From UBA11612 sp963976395 (GTDB lineage: Bacteria > Pseudomonadota > Alphaproteobacteria > Rhodospirillales > Rhodospirillaceae), in contig CAXBLG010000033.1 in NCBI GenBank assembly GCA_963976395.1, positions 1-31,706 on the forward strand: DNA of 31,706 nucleotides. The letters run 5' to 3'. Shown piece by piece: positions 23,883 through 31,651 of this stretch (positions within the stretch are counted from its first letter, which is position 1; each line of letters opens with the position of its first letter). The notes beneath the pieces were generated by a model that saw only the letters and a program-made list of their open reading frames with translations, did no database searches and was not told the origin of the DNA. The position numbers were made by a program, and so were the translations under genes.

Positions 23883-24943
23883 ATTTCGACGAAAACTTAA
23901 GCAAGCTCCTTGGGCGGTACGACGAGTTGCAGGCTCTTATGAATGATGCCAGCAGCGGCAGTAAATTCGCTCAATTGGGTCGGGAGTTTTCTGAACTCGA
24001 ACCTATCGTCCAGGAAATACAGGCTCTGCGGCGCATTCGCGAGGAACTGACGGGTGCGCAAGCTTTGCTGGAGGGGGGTGACCCTGAGATGCGGGCACTT
24101 GCAGAAGAAGAGGTGCGCGAGCTCGAAGGTCTGGCCGAAGAGCAAGAAGAAAAAGTTCGCATTGCGCTTATCCCCAAGGATGAAGCGGACGCGAAGAACG
24201 CAATTCTTGAAGTTCGGGCCGGAACCGGCGGCGAGGAGGCCGCGTTGTTCGCGGCCAGTCTCTTTCGGATGTACGAACGCTATGCCAGCCGGAAGGGCTG
24301 GAAATTTGAAATCATGGACGTCAATGAGACCGGCCTTGGAGGATACAAAGAAGCCGTTGCCAATATCACCGGCCGCAATGTGTTCGCACGGCTCAAATTT
24401 GAGTCGGGGGTTCATCGTGTTCAGCGCGTACCCGACACCGAGGCCAGCGGCCGTATCCACACTTCGGCGGCAACGGTGGCGGTGATGCCAGAGGCCGAAG
24501 AGGTGGACGTCCAAATCAATACCGAGGATTTGCGCGTTGATACTTACCGGGCGCAGGGTGCCGGTGGTCAGCACGTTAACAAGACCGATAGCGCAGTGCG
24601 TATTACGCATGCCCCGAGCGGTATTGTTGTGCAGTGTCAGGATGAAAAATCCCAACACAAGAACCGGGCCAAGGCCATGAAGATGCTTATGACCAAGCTT
24701 TATGATGTCCAGCGGCAAGAGCTGGATTCTAAGCGTGCGGCCGACCGGCGAAGCCAAGTAGGCTCAGGGGACAGATCCGAGCGTATACGTACCTACAACT
24801 TCCCACAGTCCCGAGTGACGGATCACCGCATAAATTTAACCCTCTACTCGCTTGATGAGATCATGAACGGTGTGGGCGTGGACGAGTTGATCGATGCGCT
24901 TACAGCCGAAGATCAAGCGGCAAAAATGGCTGCAATGAATTAG
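23879..24943 (+). CDS. prfA: Peptide chain release factor 1
   Basis: RF1 recognises UAA and UAG and triggers release of the finished peptide. The catalytic GGQ is at residues 229-231 in GAGGQHVNKTDSAVR. The stop-codon region in domain 2 includes RVPDTEASGRIHTS, where the PxT-type tripeptide appears as PDTEAS. The 354-aa length is usual. It overlaps hisS by four bases and its TAG is immediately followed by the ATG of prmC. That neighbour encodes the enzyme that methylates the glutamine of GGQ, so substrate and modifier are translationally coupled. Confidence 0.97.
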   Translation: MNFDENLSKLLGRYDELQALMNDASSGSKFAQLGREFSELEPIVQEIQALRRIREELTGAQALLEGGDPEMRALAEEEVRELEGLAEEQEEKVRIALIPKDEADAKNAILEVRAGTGGEEAALFAASLFRMYERYASRKGWKFEIMDVNETGLGGYKEAVANITGRNVFARLKFESGVHRVQRVPDTEASGRIHTSAATVAVMPEAEEVDVQINTEDLRVDTYRAQGAGGQHVNKTDSAVRITHAPSGIVVQCQDEKSQHKNRAKAMKMLMTKLYDVQRQELDSKRAADRRSQVGSGDRSERIRTYNFPQSRVTDHRINLTLYSLDEIMNGVGVDELIDALTAEDQAAKMAAMN

Positions 24944-25828
24944 ATGTCGAAATCGCCTGAAGGTCTTGCGCCCACCGGGCCGACCATCGGCGGGCTTGTT
25001 CGGGAAATCGCCGCCCGATTTGAATCTGCGGGGCTTGATAGCCCGCGTCTCGACGCCCGCATTCTCGTGGCCCACGTCTTAGGCTTTGAGCCTAATCACG
25101 TGTTTACCAAATCCGATGAAGTTTTCGATGCAGCGACAAGAAGAGATGCAGAAAAATTGGTGAAAAGACGTCTCGCTCATGAGCCCGTTTCACGCATTAT
25201 CGGGACGCGGGAGTTTTGGGGGCTTGAGTTCGTGCTGGCTCCAGAGACTCTGGATCCGCGTCCAGATACCGAGACATTGGTATCGGCGGCCCTGGAATTG
25301 AAGCCGTATTTCAATAGATCGCCGGTCCGTGTTTTGGATCTTGGAACCGGAACCGGATGTATTTTGCTTGCGATCTTGAGTGAGTGGCCTGACGCGATAG
25401 GTCTTGGTGTGGACATCAGCGAAGGCGCGGTGGCTGCTGCGACGGCGAATGCTGCGCGTCTCGGGATTGCGCAACGGGCAGAATTTAGGTCGGGGAGTTG
25501 GGCGGAGGGTGTGACGGATGTTTTTGATGTCGTGGTGAGCAATCCACCCTATATAGCGGAAGGGGAGCGTTCTCATTTGTCAGCTGAAGTTGCGGAATTT
25601 GATCCGCCCATGGCTTTATTTGGTGGTGTCGATGGCCTGGCGGCGTATCGCGCGATGCTGCCCTCGGCACGCCGTATTATAGCGCCTGGTGGGCGAATTA
25701 TTATTGAGATCGGATCGGGGCAGGCCACAGCGGTGACAGAGCTTCTAGGTCCGGCAGGCTTCGAGATTGAAGCCCAAAAAAACGATATTGCCCAGATAGT
25801 GCGCTGCCTTGTGGCCCAGCCTACCTGA
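24944..25828 (+). CDS. prmC: Release factor glutamine methyltransferase
   Basis: PrmC methylates the GGQ glutamine of release factors with SAM. The 294-aa protein has the N-terminal helical domain (to about residue 85), methyltransferase motif I LDLGTGTGCILLA, and the substrate-amide motif NPPY at residues 200-203 (VVSNPPYIAEGE). The start is the ATG directly after the prfA stop, with the ribosome site inside prfA or by coupling. It probably ends the tightly packed hisS-prfA-prmC run, with a 283-bp gap following. Confidence 0.95.
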   Translation: MSKSPEGLAPTGPTIGGLVREIAARFESAGLDSPRLDARILVAHVLGFEPNHVFTKSDEVFDAATRRDAEKLVKRRLAHEPVSRIIGTREFWGLEFVLAPETLDPRPDTETLVSAALELKPYFNRSPVRVLDLGTGTGCILLAILSEWPDAIGLGVDISEGAVAAATANAARLGIAQRAEFRSGSWAEGVTDVFDVVVSNPPYIAEGERSHLSAEVAEFDPPMALFGGVDGLAAYRAMLPSARRIIAPGGRIIIEIGSGQATAVTELLGPAGFEIEAQKNDIAQIVRCLVAQPT

Positions 25829-26111
25829 CTTAGTCGTAAAACTCGGCATAATAAGTAAAAAAGATGTTGGAAAAGTCGGCCAAGCTGAATACCATCGGGT
25901 CGTTAGGGCGAGGGCCCCTACTGCGTTGTCCATTGATAAGGGCATGGTCATTGACCAAGACGCCGTGGCTTTCGCTATTTAGAAGCGGTCTGGTTACCGC
26001 TTTATGAGCAAACCCCAACACAAGCAGTGCTGTCGCAGTTGTTAAGCTGCGTCGCTCGCAGGGAACGATTGTTTCTCAGAGGGGATTGCGTTCAGAAGGT
26101 TCAATTTTTGA
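25829..26111. other. Gap between prmC and the DUF4167 gene, with a doubtful FHA-like remnant on the - strand
   Basis: No sure gene lies here. On the - strand, 25830-26021 is an open frame with a GTG start, no ribosome site, and an upstream stop 12-15 codons earlier. Its translation ends with ...SHGVLVNDHALINGQ...MVFSLADFSNIFF, which loosely recalls the strand pattern of an FHA domain. It is too short for the domain and is probably a remnant or coincidence. No clear promoter for the DUF4167 gene was recognised, although one should be in this gap. Confidence 0.2.
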
Positions 26112-26792
26112 ATGAACAAGCAGAACAACATGAAGGGCCGCCAGCGCGGCCGCATTGGTGGTAAGCCGCGTCCTCAAGGGGGCCGAAATCCAAACTACGA
26201 TGGTGGCGGCGGCAACAACAACCGCATGCGGGGAAATGCCCAGCAACTTATGGATAAGTATTTGTTAATGGCGCGTGATGCGACATCTGCGGGTGACCGA
26301 GTCCTGGCCGAAAATTATTTTCAACACGCCGATCATTACTATCGTGTTGTTAACGCCCGGCTTGAACAACAACAGGGTCAAGGTAACCGGCGTTATCAGA
26401 ATGACGACCGCAATGGTCAGAATCACAATCAGGGGCAGAATAACGGCCAGGGTAATGGTCAGGATACGCGCTCTGAACAACATGCCCGGTCAGGTTCGTC
26501 CATAGACACTTCAAACACGGGCGAGGGCTCTAGCGAGTCATCACAAACGCAGAATACGCAAGCGCGTACTTCTGATACTCCGGTGGAGAGCCAATCTTCC
26601 TCGCCGTCAAACGCGGATATTGGTTTGCCGCCCGGAATATTTGGCTCGACTCCTTCTGCAGCACCCGACGAAAACAAAGCTTCTGAAGGTGGTGAAGAGG
26701 CCAGCAGCAAGCCCGCACGGGCTCGGACGCCGGTCCGTCGTCGCCGGACCCGCAGTGATAAGCCTGCCGCGAGTGCGAACGCCAACGACTAG
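26112..26792 (+). CDS. DUF4167 domain-containing protein
   Basis: The 226-aa protein opens with a basic, Gly/Asn-rich stretch (MKGRQRGRIGGKPRPQGG) and the DUF4167 core at residues 36-85 (RGNAQQLMDKYLLMARDATSAGDRVLAENYFQHADHYYRVVNARLE). A low-complexity middle follows, rich in Gln, Asn and Gly, then Ser and Thr, and a basic tail PARARTPVRRRRTRSDK. The family is nearly confined to Alphaproteobacteria and its function is not known to me. The basic ends and disordered middle suggest RNA or nucleic-acid binding, which is inference. The usual ribosome site is missing; AGAAGG lies 14 bases upstream. It sits between prmC and clpB, its common location. Confidence 0.85.
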   Translation: MNKQNNMKGRQRGRIGGKPRPQGGRNPNYDGGGGNNNRMRGNAQQLMDKYLLMARDATSAGDRVLAENYFQHADHYYRVVNARLEQQQGQGNRRYQNDDRNGQNHNQGQNNGQGNGQDTRSEQHARSGSSIDTSNTGEGSSESSQTQNTQARTSDTPVESQSSSPSNADIGLPPGIFGSTPSAAPDENKASEGGEEASSKPARARTPVRRRRTRSDKPAASANAND

Positions 26793-26897
26793 ATCAAGTC
26801 TCACCAGCTCTCATTTTCCGGTTGTTGTGTTTTATTGCTTCTTGGGCGGTATTCGCCAGCCTGTGGCATAATAAGTCGCGATTTGCGCCAAGATGCC

Positions 26898-26926
26898 CTT
26901 GCGGAATGGGAGGGCCCTTCCAATAT
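26898..26926 (+). promoter_or_regulatory. Candidate sigma-32 (heat-shock) promoter of clpB
   Basis: CTTG (26898-26901) is followed after 18 bp by CCAATAT (26920-26926), resembling the alphaproteobacterial heat-shock pattern CTTG-N17/18-CYTAT. The -10 part deviates by one or two bases. Its position ahead of clpB is what is expected. Transcription would begin near 26933. Confidence 0.45.
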
Positions 26927-26933
26927 CTTAGGC

Positions 26934-26978
26934 ATCCCCGCACAAAGGGGTATCCGCGCTGCTGTAGTGTGCGGGGAT
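26934..26978 (+). repeat. 11-bp perfect inverted repeat in the clpB leader
   Basis: ATCCCCGCACA (26934-26944) and TGTGCGGGGAT (26968-26978) are exact complements with a 23-nt spacer. CCCC (26936-26939) could instead pair with GGGG (26947-26950), so two mutually exclusive folds are possible. If the promoter call is right, the stem starts at the very 5' end of the transcript. Confidence 0.65.
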
Positions 26979-26980
26979 AG

Positions 26981-26998
26981 CTCGTCCAACAACGAGGG
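26981..26998 (+). promoter_or_regulatory. Hairpin covering the clpB ribosome-binding site
   Basis: CTCGT (26981-26985) pairs with ACGAG (26992-26996) around a 6-nt loop. The ribosome-binding site GAGGG (26994-26998, 6 bases before the ATG at 27005) is partly inside the stem. This is the layout of a temperature-responsive leader, but function is inferred. Confidence 0.4.
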
Positions 26999-27004
26999 CC
27001 GAAA

Positions 27005-29599
27005 ATGGATCTTGAGAAGTTCACAGACCGCGCTAAGGGCTTTTTGCAGGCGGCTCAAACGATCGCTCTGCGGGACAATCATCAGAAGATAAATTCGGAA
27101 CATCTTCTGAAGGCATTGCTCGACGATAAAGAGGGCCTTGCCGCTCAGTTGATTGGCGCGGCCAATGGCGATGTCGCTCGCGCATTGCAGGCCACGGAAG
27201 CTGAACTTGCTAAACTTCCCAAGGTTGAAGGTTCTGGCGCCCAGATGTATTTCTCGCAGGATCTGTCGCGGATTCTGGATCAAGCCGTGCAGGCGGCGGA
27301 GAAGGCGGGTGATTCGTTCGTAACGGCGGAATACTTATTGCTGGCGTTGGCCACTACGAAAGTGGGTGCCACAGGACAGATTTTAAAAGACGCGGGCGTT
27401 ACCCCCATTTCGCTGGGTGCGGCGATCAGGGAACTTCGAAAAGGCCGTACAGCTAATAGCGCCAACGCTGAAGACCAATATGAGGCGCTCAAGAAATATA
27501 CCCGTGATCTGACAACTGCGGCGCGTGACGGCAAGTTGGATCCTGTCATCGGCCGTGACGAAGAAATTCGCCGTACTATTCAAGTTTTATCTCGCCGAAC
27601 AAAAAACAATCCTGTGCTTATAGGTGAGCCCGGTGTTGGCAAGACGGCCATCGTTGAAGGTCTAGCCCTGCGCATTGTGAATGGCGATGTGCCGGAAAGC
27701 CTGCGCGATAAACAGTTGCTTACACTGGACCTTGGCGCGTTGATCGCCGGTGCCAAATTTCGCGGAGAGTTCGAGGAACGGTTAAAAGCGGTGCTCAACG
27801 ACGTTACAGCCGCCGCCGGACAGATCATTTTATTTATCGACGAGATGCACACGCTGGTCGGTGCGGGCGCGGCTGAAGGCTCCATGGATGCATCCAATCT
27901 GCTGAAGCCCGCGCTTGCGCGCGGTGAATTGCACTGCGTTGGAGCGACCACGCTCAATGAATACCGAAAATATGTGGAGAAAGACGCTGCACTTGCGCGC
28001 CGGTTTCAGCCGGTTTTTGTAAACGAGCCTACACTCGAAGATACAATCTCCATACTGCGAGGTATTAAGGAAAAGTACGAGTTGCATCACGGCGTCCGTA
28101 TATCGGACAGCGCGCTGGTGTCGGCTGCGACGCTTTCCAATCGATATATCACGGACCGATTTTTGCCGGATAAGGCTATTGATCTGATGGATGAGTCGTC
28201 CAGCCGCTTAAGAATGCAGGTGGACTCCAAGCCAGAGGAACTTGACGAGTTGGATCGCCGCATCGTTCAGCTCAAAATTGAACGTGAGGCGTTGAAGAAA
28301 GAGAAAGATGACGCCTCTAAAGACCGCCTAGAAAAGCTACAAGTTGAATTGAGGCAGCTTGAGGGAGAGGCGGCGGACCTTACGGGCCGTTGGCAGGCTG
28401 AGAAGGCGAAACTCGCCGACTCTACCAAGATCAAAGAAGAGCTTGATCACGCGCGTTCGGAGTTAGAGCAATGCTTGCGCCGCAGCGAGTACGAGCGTGC
28501 GGGGCAACTCCAGCATCAAGTTATTCCCGAATTAGAGCGCCGCGTTAAAACTGCAGAAAGCGGTGATGGGGCTGAGGGAATGGTCGCGGAGGAAGTAACT
28601 CCCGAGCATATTGCTGCGGTGGTGTCGCGTTGGACCGGAATTCCCGTCACCAAAATGCTTGAGGGTGAACGCGAGAAGCTGCTTCACATGGAAGAAGAAC
28701 TTGGACGCCGCGTGGTCGGCCAAAAGGAAGCGATAGAGGCTGTCGCGAATTCGGTGCGCCGGTCGCGCGCCGGCTTGCAAGACCCCAATCGCCCGATGGG
28801 TTCTTTTCTGTTTCTTGGTCCTACAGGTGTGGGGAAGACGGAATTAACGAAGGCTTTAGCGGCCTTCTTGTTCGACGACGAGTCATCCATGGTGCGGATC
28901 GATATGTCCGAGTACATGGAAAAGCATGCGGTATCGCGCTTGATCGGCGCGCCGCCGGGTTATGTCGGTTACGAAGAGGGCGGAGCCCTGACGGAAGCCG
29001 TGCGGCGTCGACCCTATCAAGTCGTTCTTTTTGATGAGGTTGAAAAAGCACACCCCGATGTTTTCAATGTTTTGCTGCAAGTTCTCGATGACGGCAGGTT
29101 GACGGACGGGCAGGGCCGAACCGTTGATTTCAAAAATACTTTGATCATTCTCACATCCAATCTTGGGGCCGACGTTCTTGCTAACCAAGCAGAGGGTGAA
29201 GATTCAAGCGCTGTGCGCGAGCAAGTGATGACGCTGGTACGTGGCGCTTTCAGACCCGAGTTTCTCAACCGTTTGGATGAAGTGCTTCTCTTCCACAGAC
29301 TCTTCAAAGCACAGATGGCCAGTATTGTTGATATTCAAATGGCACGCGTCGGCAAGCGCCTGGAAGATCGCGGTATATTGCTTGAACTCGACGATAAGGC
29401 GAGGGCGTGGCTGGCGGAGCACGGCTATGACGCGATCTACGGTGCGCGTCCCCTCAAGCGAGTGATTCAGCGCAATCTTGAGAATCCGCTGGCAACAGCA
29501 GTGCTGGATGGTCGAATTGGAGACGGTGCCAAGGTTGATGTGTCAGCTGGCGAAGACGGCCTCATTATCAATGGCGAAACGATCAAGACGGTTGGATAG
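27005..29599 (+). CDS. clpB: ATP-dependent disaggregase ClpB
   Basis: ClpB is a hexameric AAA+ unfoldase that rescues aggregated proteins with DnaK. The 864-aa protein has the N-terminal Clp repeat domain (about 1-145), the first AAA+ module with Walker A GEPGVGKT at 207-214, and the coiled-coil middle domain (about 400-525). The second AAA+ module follows, with Walker A GPTGVGKT at 605-612, Walker B VLFDEVEKAHPDV and pore loop GYVGYEEGG. The coiled coil distinguishes it from ClpA and ClpC. The start with GAGGG upstream gives the standard MDLEKFTDRAKGFLQAAQ. It converges with the M23 peptidase gene 3 bp beyond its stop. Confidence 0.98.
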   Translation: MDLEKFTDRAKGFLQAAQTIALRDNHQKINSEHLLKALLDDKEGLAAQLIGAANGDVARALQATEAELAKLPKVEGSGAQMYFSQDLSRILDQAVQAAEKAGDSFVTAEYLLLALATTKVGATGQILKDAGVTPISLGAAIRELRKGRTANSANAEDQYEALKKYTRDLTTAARDGKLDPVIGRDEEIRRTIQVLSRRTKNNPVLIGEPGVGKTAIVEGLALRIVNGDVPESLRDKQLLTLDLGALIAGAKFRGEFEERLKAVLNDVTAAAGQIILFIDEMHTLVGAGAAEGSMDASNLLKPALARGELHCVGATTLNEYRKYVEKDAALARRFQPVFVNEPTLEDTISILRGIKEKYELHHGVRISDSALVSAATLSNRYITDRFLPDKAIDLMDESSSRLRMQVDSKPEELDELDRRIVQLKIEREALKKEKDDASKDRLEKLQVELRQLEGEAADLTGRWQAEKAKLADSTKIKEELDHARSELEQCLRRSEYERAGQLQHQVIPELERRVKTAESGDGAEGMVAEEVTPEHIAAVVSRWTGIPVTKMLEGEREKLLHMEEELGRRVVGQKEAIEAVANSVRRSRAGLQDPNRPMGSFLFLGPTGVGKTELTKALAAFLFDDESSMVRIDMSEYMEKHAVSRLIGAPPGYVGYEEGGALTEAVRRRPYQVVLFDEVEKAHPDVFNVLLQVLDDGRLTDGQGRTVDFKNTLIILTSNLGADVLANQAEGEDSSAVREQVMTLVRGAFRPEFLNRLDEVLLFHRLFKAQMASIVDIQMARVGKRLEDRGILLELDDKARAWLAEHGYDAIYGARPLKRVIQRNLENPLATAVLDGRIGDGAKVDVSAGEDGLIINGETIKTVG

Positions 29600-29602
29600 C
29601 CG

Positions 29603-30979
29603 CTATTTGCGGACGATGGCTTCAGTTCCGGTCTCGGCCATGGCGACATCGCTGGAGATTGTGAGGGATGCGAATTTCCGGTCTGTTTGTTGTCGCGTGG
29701 CCTGAAATTTCGCCAGTTCTGTGCCGTTCAATTTTCTTGATGCGGGGAACTTAACGGTCATTGGGTTGACCTGCTTATTGCTGAGCAGAACTTCGTAATG
29801 CAGATGCGGGCCAGTCGCTCCACCTGTCATACCCACATAACCGATGACCTCACCCTGTTTTACGCGATCGCCGACATTGATGCCGCGCGCAAACCGGCTG
29901 AGGTGGCCGTATGCAGTTGCGTAGTTTGATCCGTGGCGGATACGTACATAGTTTCCATAGCTGCCCCAGCGAGCGCGCTTTTCGATCACACCGTCTCCGG
30001 CCGCCATGATCGGCGTGCCGGTCGAGGCGCCGAAGTCAACGCCCTTGTGCATGCGTGTGTAGCCGAGAATGGGGTGCTTTCGTGACCCGAAGTTTGACGT
30101 TAGCCGCGCGCCGTTGACCGGTGTGCGCATCAGCGCCTTGCGAACGCCTTCGCCCTTCTCGTTGTAATAGCCGAACTCGCCGTCGTCGTGCAGGTAGGCG
30201 TAAAATTTAAGTGGTTTGCCGCGCAAGGTCATTTCAGCGAGATGAACAGCGCGCGTGCGCACAGGCCGTCCGTCGTCGGTTACGTCCTGCTCGTACATAA
30301 GGGCAAAGCTGTCGCCGGGCTGGATATCGCGCTGGAAATCCACGTCGTATGAGAACAGGCGGACCATTTCAGTCAACACATCAAGCGGAACACCTTCGTT
30401 CGCCGCTGCTTCATAGAGACTTGATGATATTGTGCCGGTTGCGCGCGTGAACTCGCTGTGCGTTTTCGCCATGATTTCGCGGGCCGCAAAGCTTCCGTCT
30501 GTTTGACGACTCACAGAGACTAAATGTCCTGGGCTAATCTCCATGTCGATTTTAGAAAGGGAGAGCGCCTCTCCGTTTGCGCCAATTGGCTCGTACGCTA
30601 ATTCCAGTTCTTGACCCGCACGCAAGTAGCGCGGATTGAAAACGGAATGCATTGCTTGAGCGACATTGAATGTTGTTGTGTTGTCGAGACCTGCACTGGT
30701 GAGAACATTAGCAAGCGTATCGCCTTTTCTAATGGACACCGTTTCAACAGCAAGCCCCATGGCCGCGCGCAAGACACCACTAATACTGTCAGTCCATTTA
30801 GTGACGTCGGACTCAGCGTGGAGGATTTCCGGGGTAAGTGACGATATTGATAGAGGTGCTTGTGGTGCGTTCGGCAGTGATAAAAAGTCCGCCGCCGAAA
30901 TCAGTAAGACAGAAGCGGCGCCGATTAGACTGCCGGCGCAGACGCACAGAAGCGTGCCAGGACGAGGGCCTTGTGCCAT
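29603..30979 (-). CDS. M23 family metallopeptidase (peptidoglycan hydrolase)
   Basis: The 458-aa protein has an N-terminal hydrophobic anchor or signal (about residues 8-30). A LysM/OapA-like segment (about 81-127, VSIRKGDTLANVL...RYLRAGQELEL) is followed by a middle domain and a C-terminal M23 zinc peptidase. The zinc-site motifs are complete: H311-x3-D315 in HKGVDFGA and H392-x-H394 in PHLHYEV, with YGHL between. It probably cuts peptide cross-links during cell-wall growth or division in the periplasm, like MepM. The ATG is preceded by AAGGGGA. Promoter elements must lie in the region from 30980, but I could not place them. Confidence 0.93.
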   Translation of the reverse strand: MAQGPRPGTLLCVCAGSLIGAASVLLISAADFLSLPNAPQAPLSISSLTPEILHAESDVTKWTDSISGVLRAAMGLAVETVSIRKGDTLANVLTSAGLDNTTTFNVAQAMHSVFNPRYLRAGQELELAYEPIGANGEALSLSKIDMEISPGHLVSVSRQTDGSFAAREIMAKTHSEFTRATGTISSSLYEAAANEGVPLDVLTEMVRLFSYDVDFQRDIQPGDSFALMYEQDVTDDGRPVRTRAVHLAEMTLRGKPLKFYAYLHDDGEFGYYNEKGEGVRKALMRTPVNGARLTSNFGSRKHPILGYTRMHKGVDFGASTGTPIMAAGDGVIEKRARWGSYGNYVRIRHGSNYATAYGHLSRFARGINVGDRVKQGEVIGYVGMTGGATGPHLHYEVLLSNKQVNPMTVKFPASRKLNGTELAKFQATRQQTDRKFASLTISSDVAMAETGTEAIVRK

Positions 30980-31102
30980 GGTTCCCCTTGATCTCTATGG
31001 TATCGCGGCAAGGCGTTCTCCCCCCCGATACAGGTCTATGTCGCATTCTTTTCGTCGAAGTGAGGACTTTATCGCTGCGACGCGGAAGACTTTGGCCGAG
31101 CA

Positions 31103-31311
31103 GAATCTACCTGTCAACTCCGATTCTAGTGGTGAATCAAGCCATTGCCCGGCTTTCTTGACTTTGTGTTGGAGATTCGCCGATTCCCTACTGAATAGGT
31201 AGGGAGCTTTAGCAAGGTGAGATAACACTTAACATATTGATATTATTTAAATATTCCGTGAATTGTTAGGCTTTATCCTCGAGTCTGGGTTGGGGCTTAC
31301 GGCTCGGAATC
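31103..31311. promoter_or_regulatory. Cluster of seven GANTC motifs
   Basis: GANTC occurs at 31103, 31122, 31134, 31174, 31182, 31281 and 31307. This pentamer is the target of the cell-cycle methyltransferase CcrM in Alphaproteobacteria. Random expectation is about one in 256 bp, so fewer than one would be expected in this interval. Methylation-dependent regulation is inferred only. Confidence 0.5.
31185..31205. repeat. Perfect 7-bp hairpin
   Basis: TCCCTAC (31185-31191) and GTAGGGA (31199-31205) are exact complements around the 7-nt loop TGAATAG. No T-run follows on either strand, so an operator or leader structure is as likely as a terminator. Confidence 0.45.
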
Positions 31312-31326
31312 TTCAAGGAAGCGTAG

Positions 31327-31335
31327 TTATCCACA
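31327..31335 (+). promoter_or_regulatory. Perfect DnaA box
   Basis: TTATCCACA is the exact consensus. It lies 52 bp before the -35 of the rRNA promoter. DnaA control of this promoter is possible but untested. Confidence 0.55.
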
Positions 31336-31386
31336 GACACTTAACCCGTTGAAATAAATAAGAAATATAAATGTCAAAAATGGCGC

Positions 31387-31414
31387 TTGACGGGGGGGGG
31401 CTGAACGCTTAGAA
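31387..31414 (+). promoter_or_regulatory. Ribosomal RNA operon promoter
   Basis: TTGACG (31387-31392) and TTAGAA (31409-31414) are spaced by 16 bp, with an AT-rich block upstream. The spacer begins with most of a 9-G run (31392-31400). The position, about 240 bp before the mature 16S start, and the downstream boxA support an rrn promoter; transcription should start near 31421. Confidence 0.7.
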
Positions 31415-31499
31415 CCCCGTCTCCGCCGCCGAGGAGCTGCTCTGTAGTTTCTCGGAAGGGGCAGTTTTCTGCCAGTTTTGGCTAAGATTGTTCTGCGGT

Positions 31500-31510
31500 T
31501 GCTCTTTGAC
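31500..31510 (+). promoter_or_regulatory. boxA antitermination element of the rRNA leader
   Basis: TGCTCTTTGAC, followed by ATTGTGAA, matches the boxA consensus TGCTCTTTAACA seen in rRNA leaders. It recruits the Nus antitermination complex and lies about 80 nt after the inferred transcript start. Confidence 0.8.
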
Positions 31511-31532
31511 ATTGTGAAGAAACGAACGAAAG

Positions 31533-31582
31533 GGATGCGTAGGCGGCGTTCTGTTGAGTAAATGGACGTTTCCTTAGCATCC
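31533..31582 (+). repeat. Leader stem of the rRNA precursor
   Basis: GGATGC (31533-31538) and GCATCC (31577-31582) pair across a 38-nt interval. A stem in this place, between boxA and the 16S, is a usual feature of alphaproteobacterial rRNA leaders. Confidence 0.5.
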
Positions 31583-31597
31583 GCGCAAATCAAGTAA

Positions 31598-31613
31598 TGT
31601 GACACAAATCACA
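31598..31613. repeat. CRP-like palindrome TGTGA-N6-TCACA in the rRNA leader
   Basis: TGTGA (31598-31602) and TCACA (31609-31613) with 6 bp between match the core of the CRP/FNR consensus exactly. It lies inside the transcribed leader, so a 5-bp RNA stem is an alternative reading. Confidence 0.4.
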
Positions 31614-31651
31614 ATTCGTGAAATGTGTGTTTGTGCAAGGATACTCCAAGT

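Larger units (their letters stand above)
30980..31386. other. Non-coding region upstream of the rRNA promoter
   Basis: This 407-bp stretch has no credible gene; the open frames crossing it lack family resemblance. It holds the unlocated promoter of the M23 gene, seven GANTC motifs, a hairpin at 31185-31205, an AT-rich block with the palindrome TATTTAAATA (31244-31253), and a perfect DnaA box at 31327. AT-rich sequence at about 31346-31378, just before the rRNA -35, looks like an UP element. Confidence 0.6.

Noticed and set aside
30666..31202. 178-aa + strand open frame overlapping the M23 peptidase gene start
   Set aside because: Mostly antisense to the well-supported M23 gene, with no ribosome site or family pattern.
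31327..31605. 92-aa open frame on the - strand
   Set aside because: It lies over the rRNA promoter, boxA and leader, and its translation is basic low-complexity sequence with no recognisable family.
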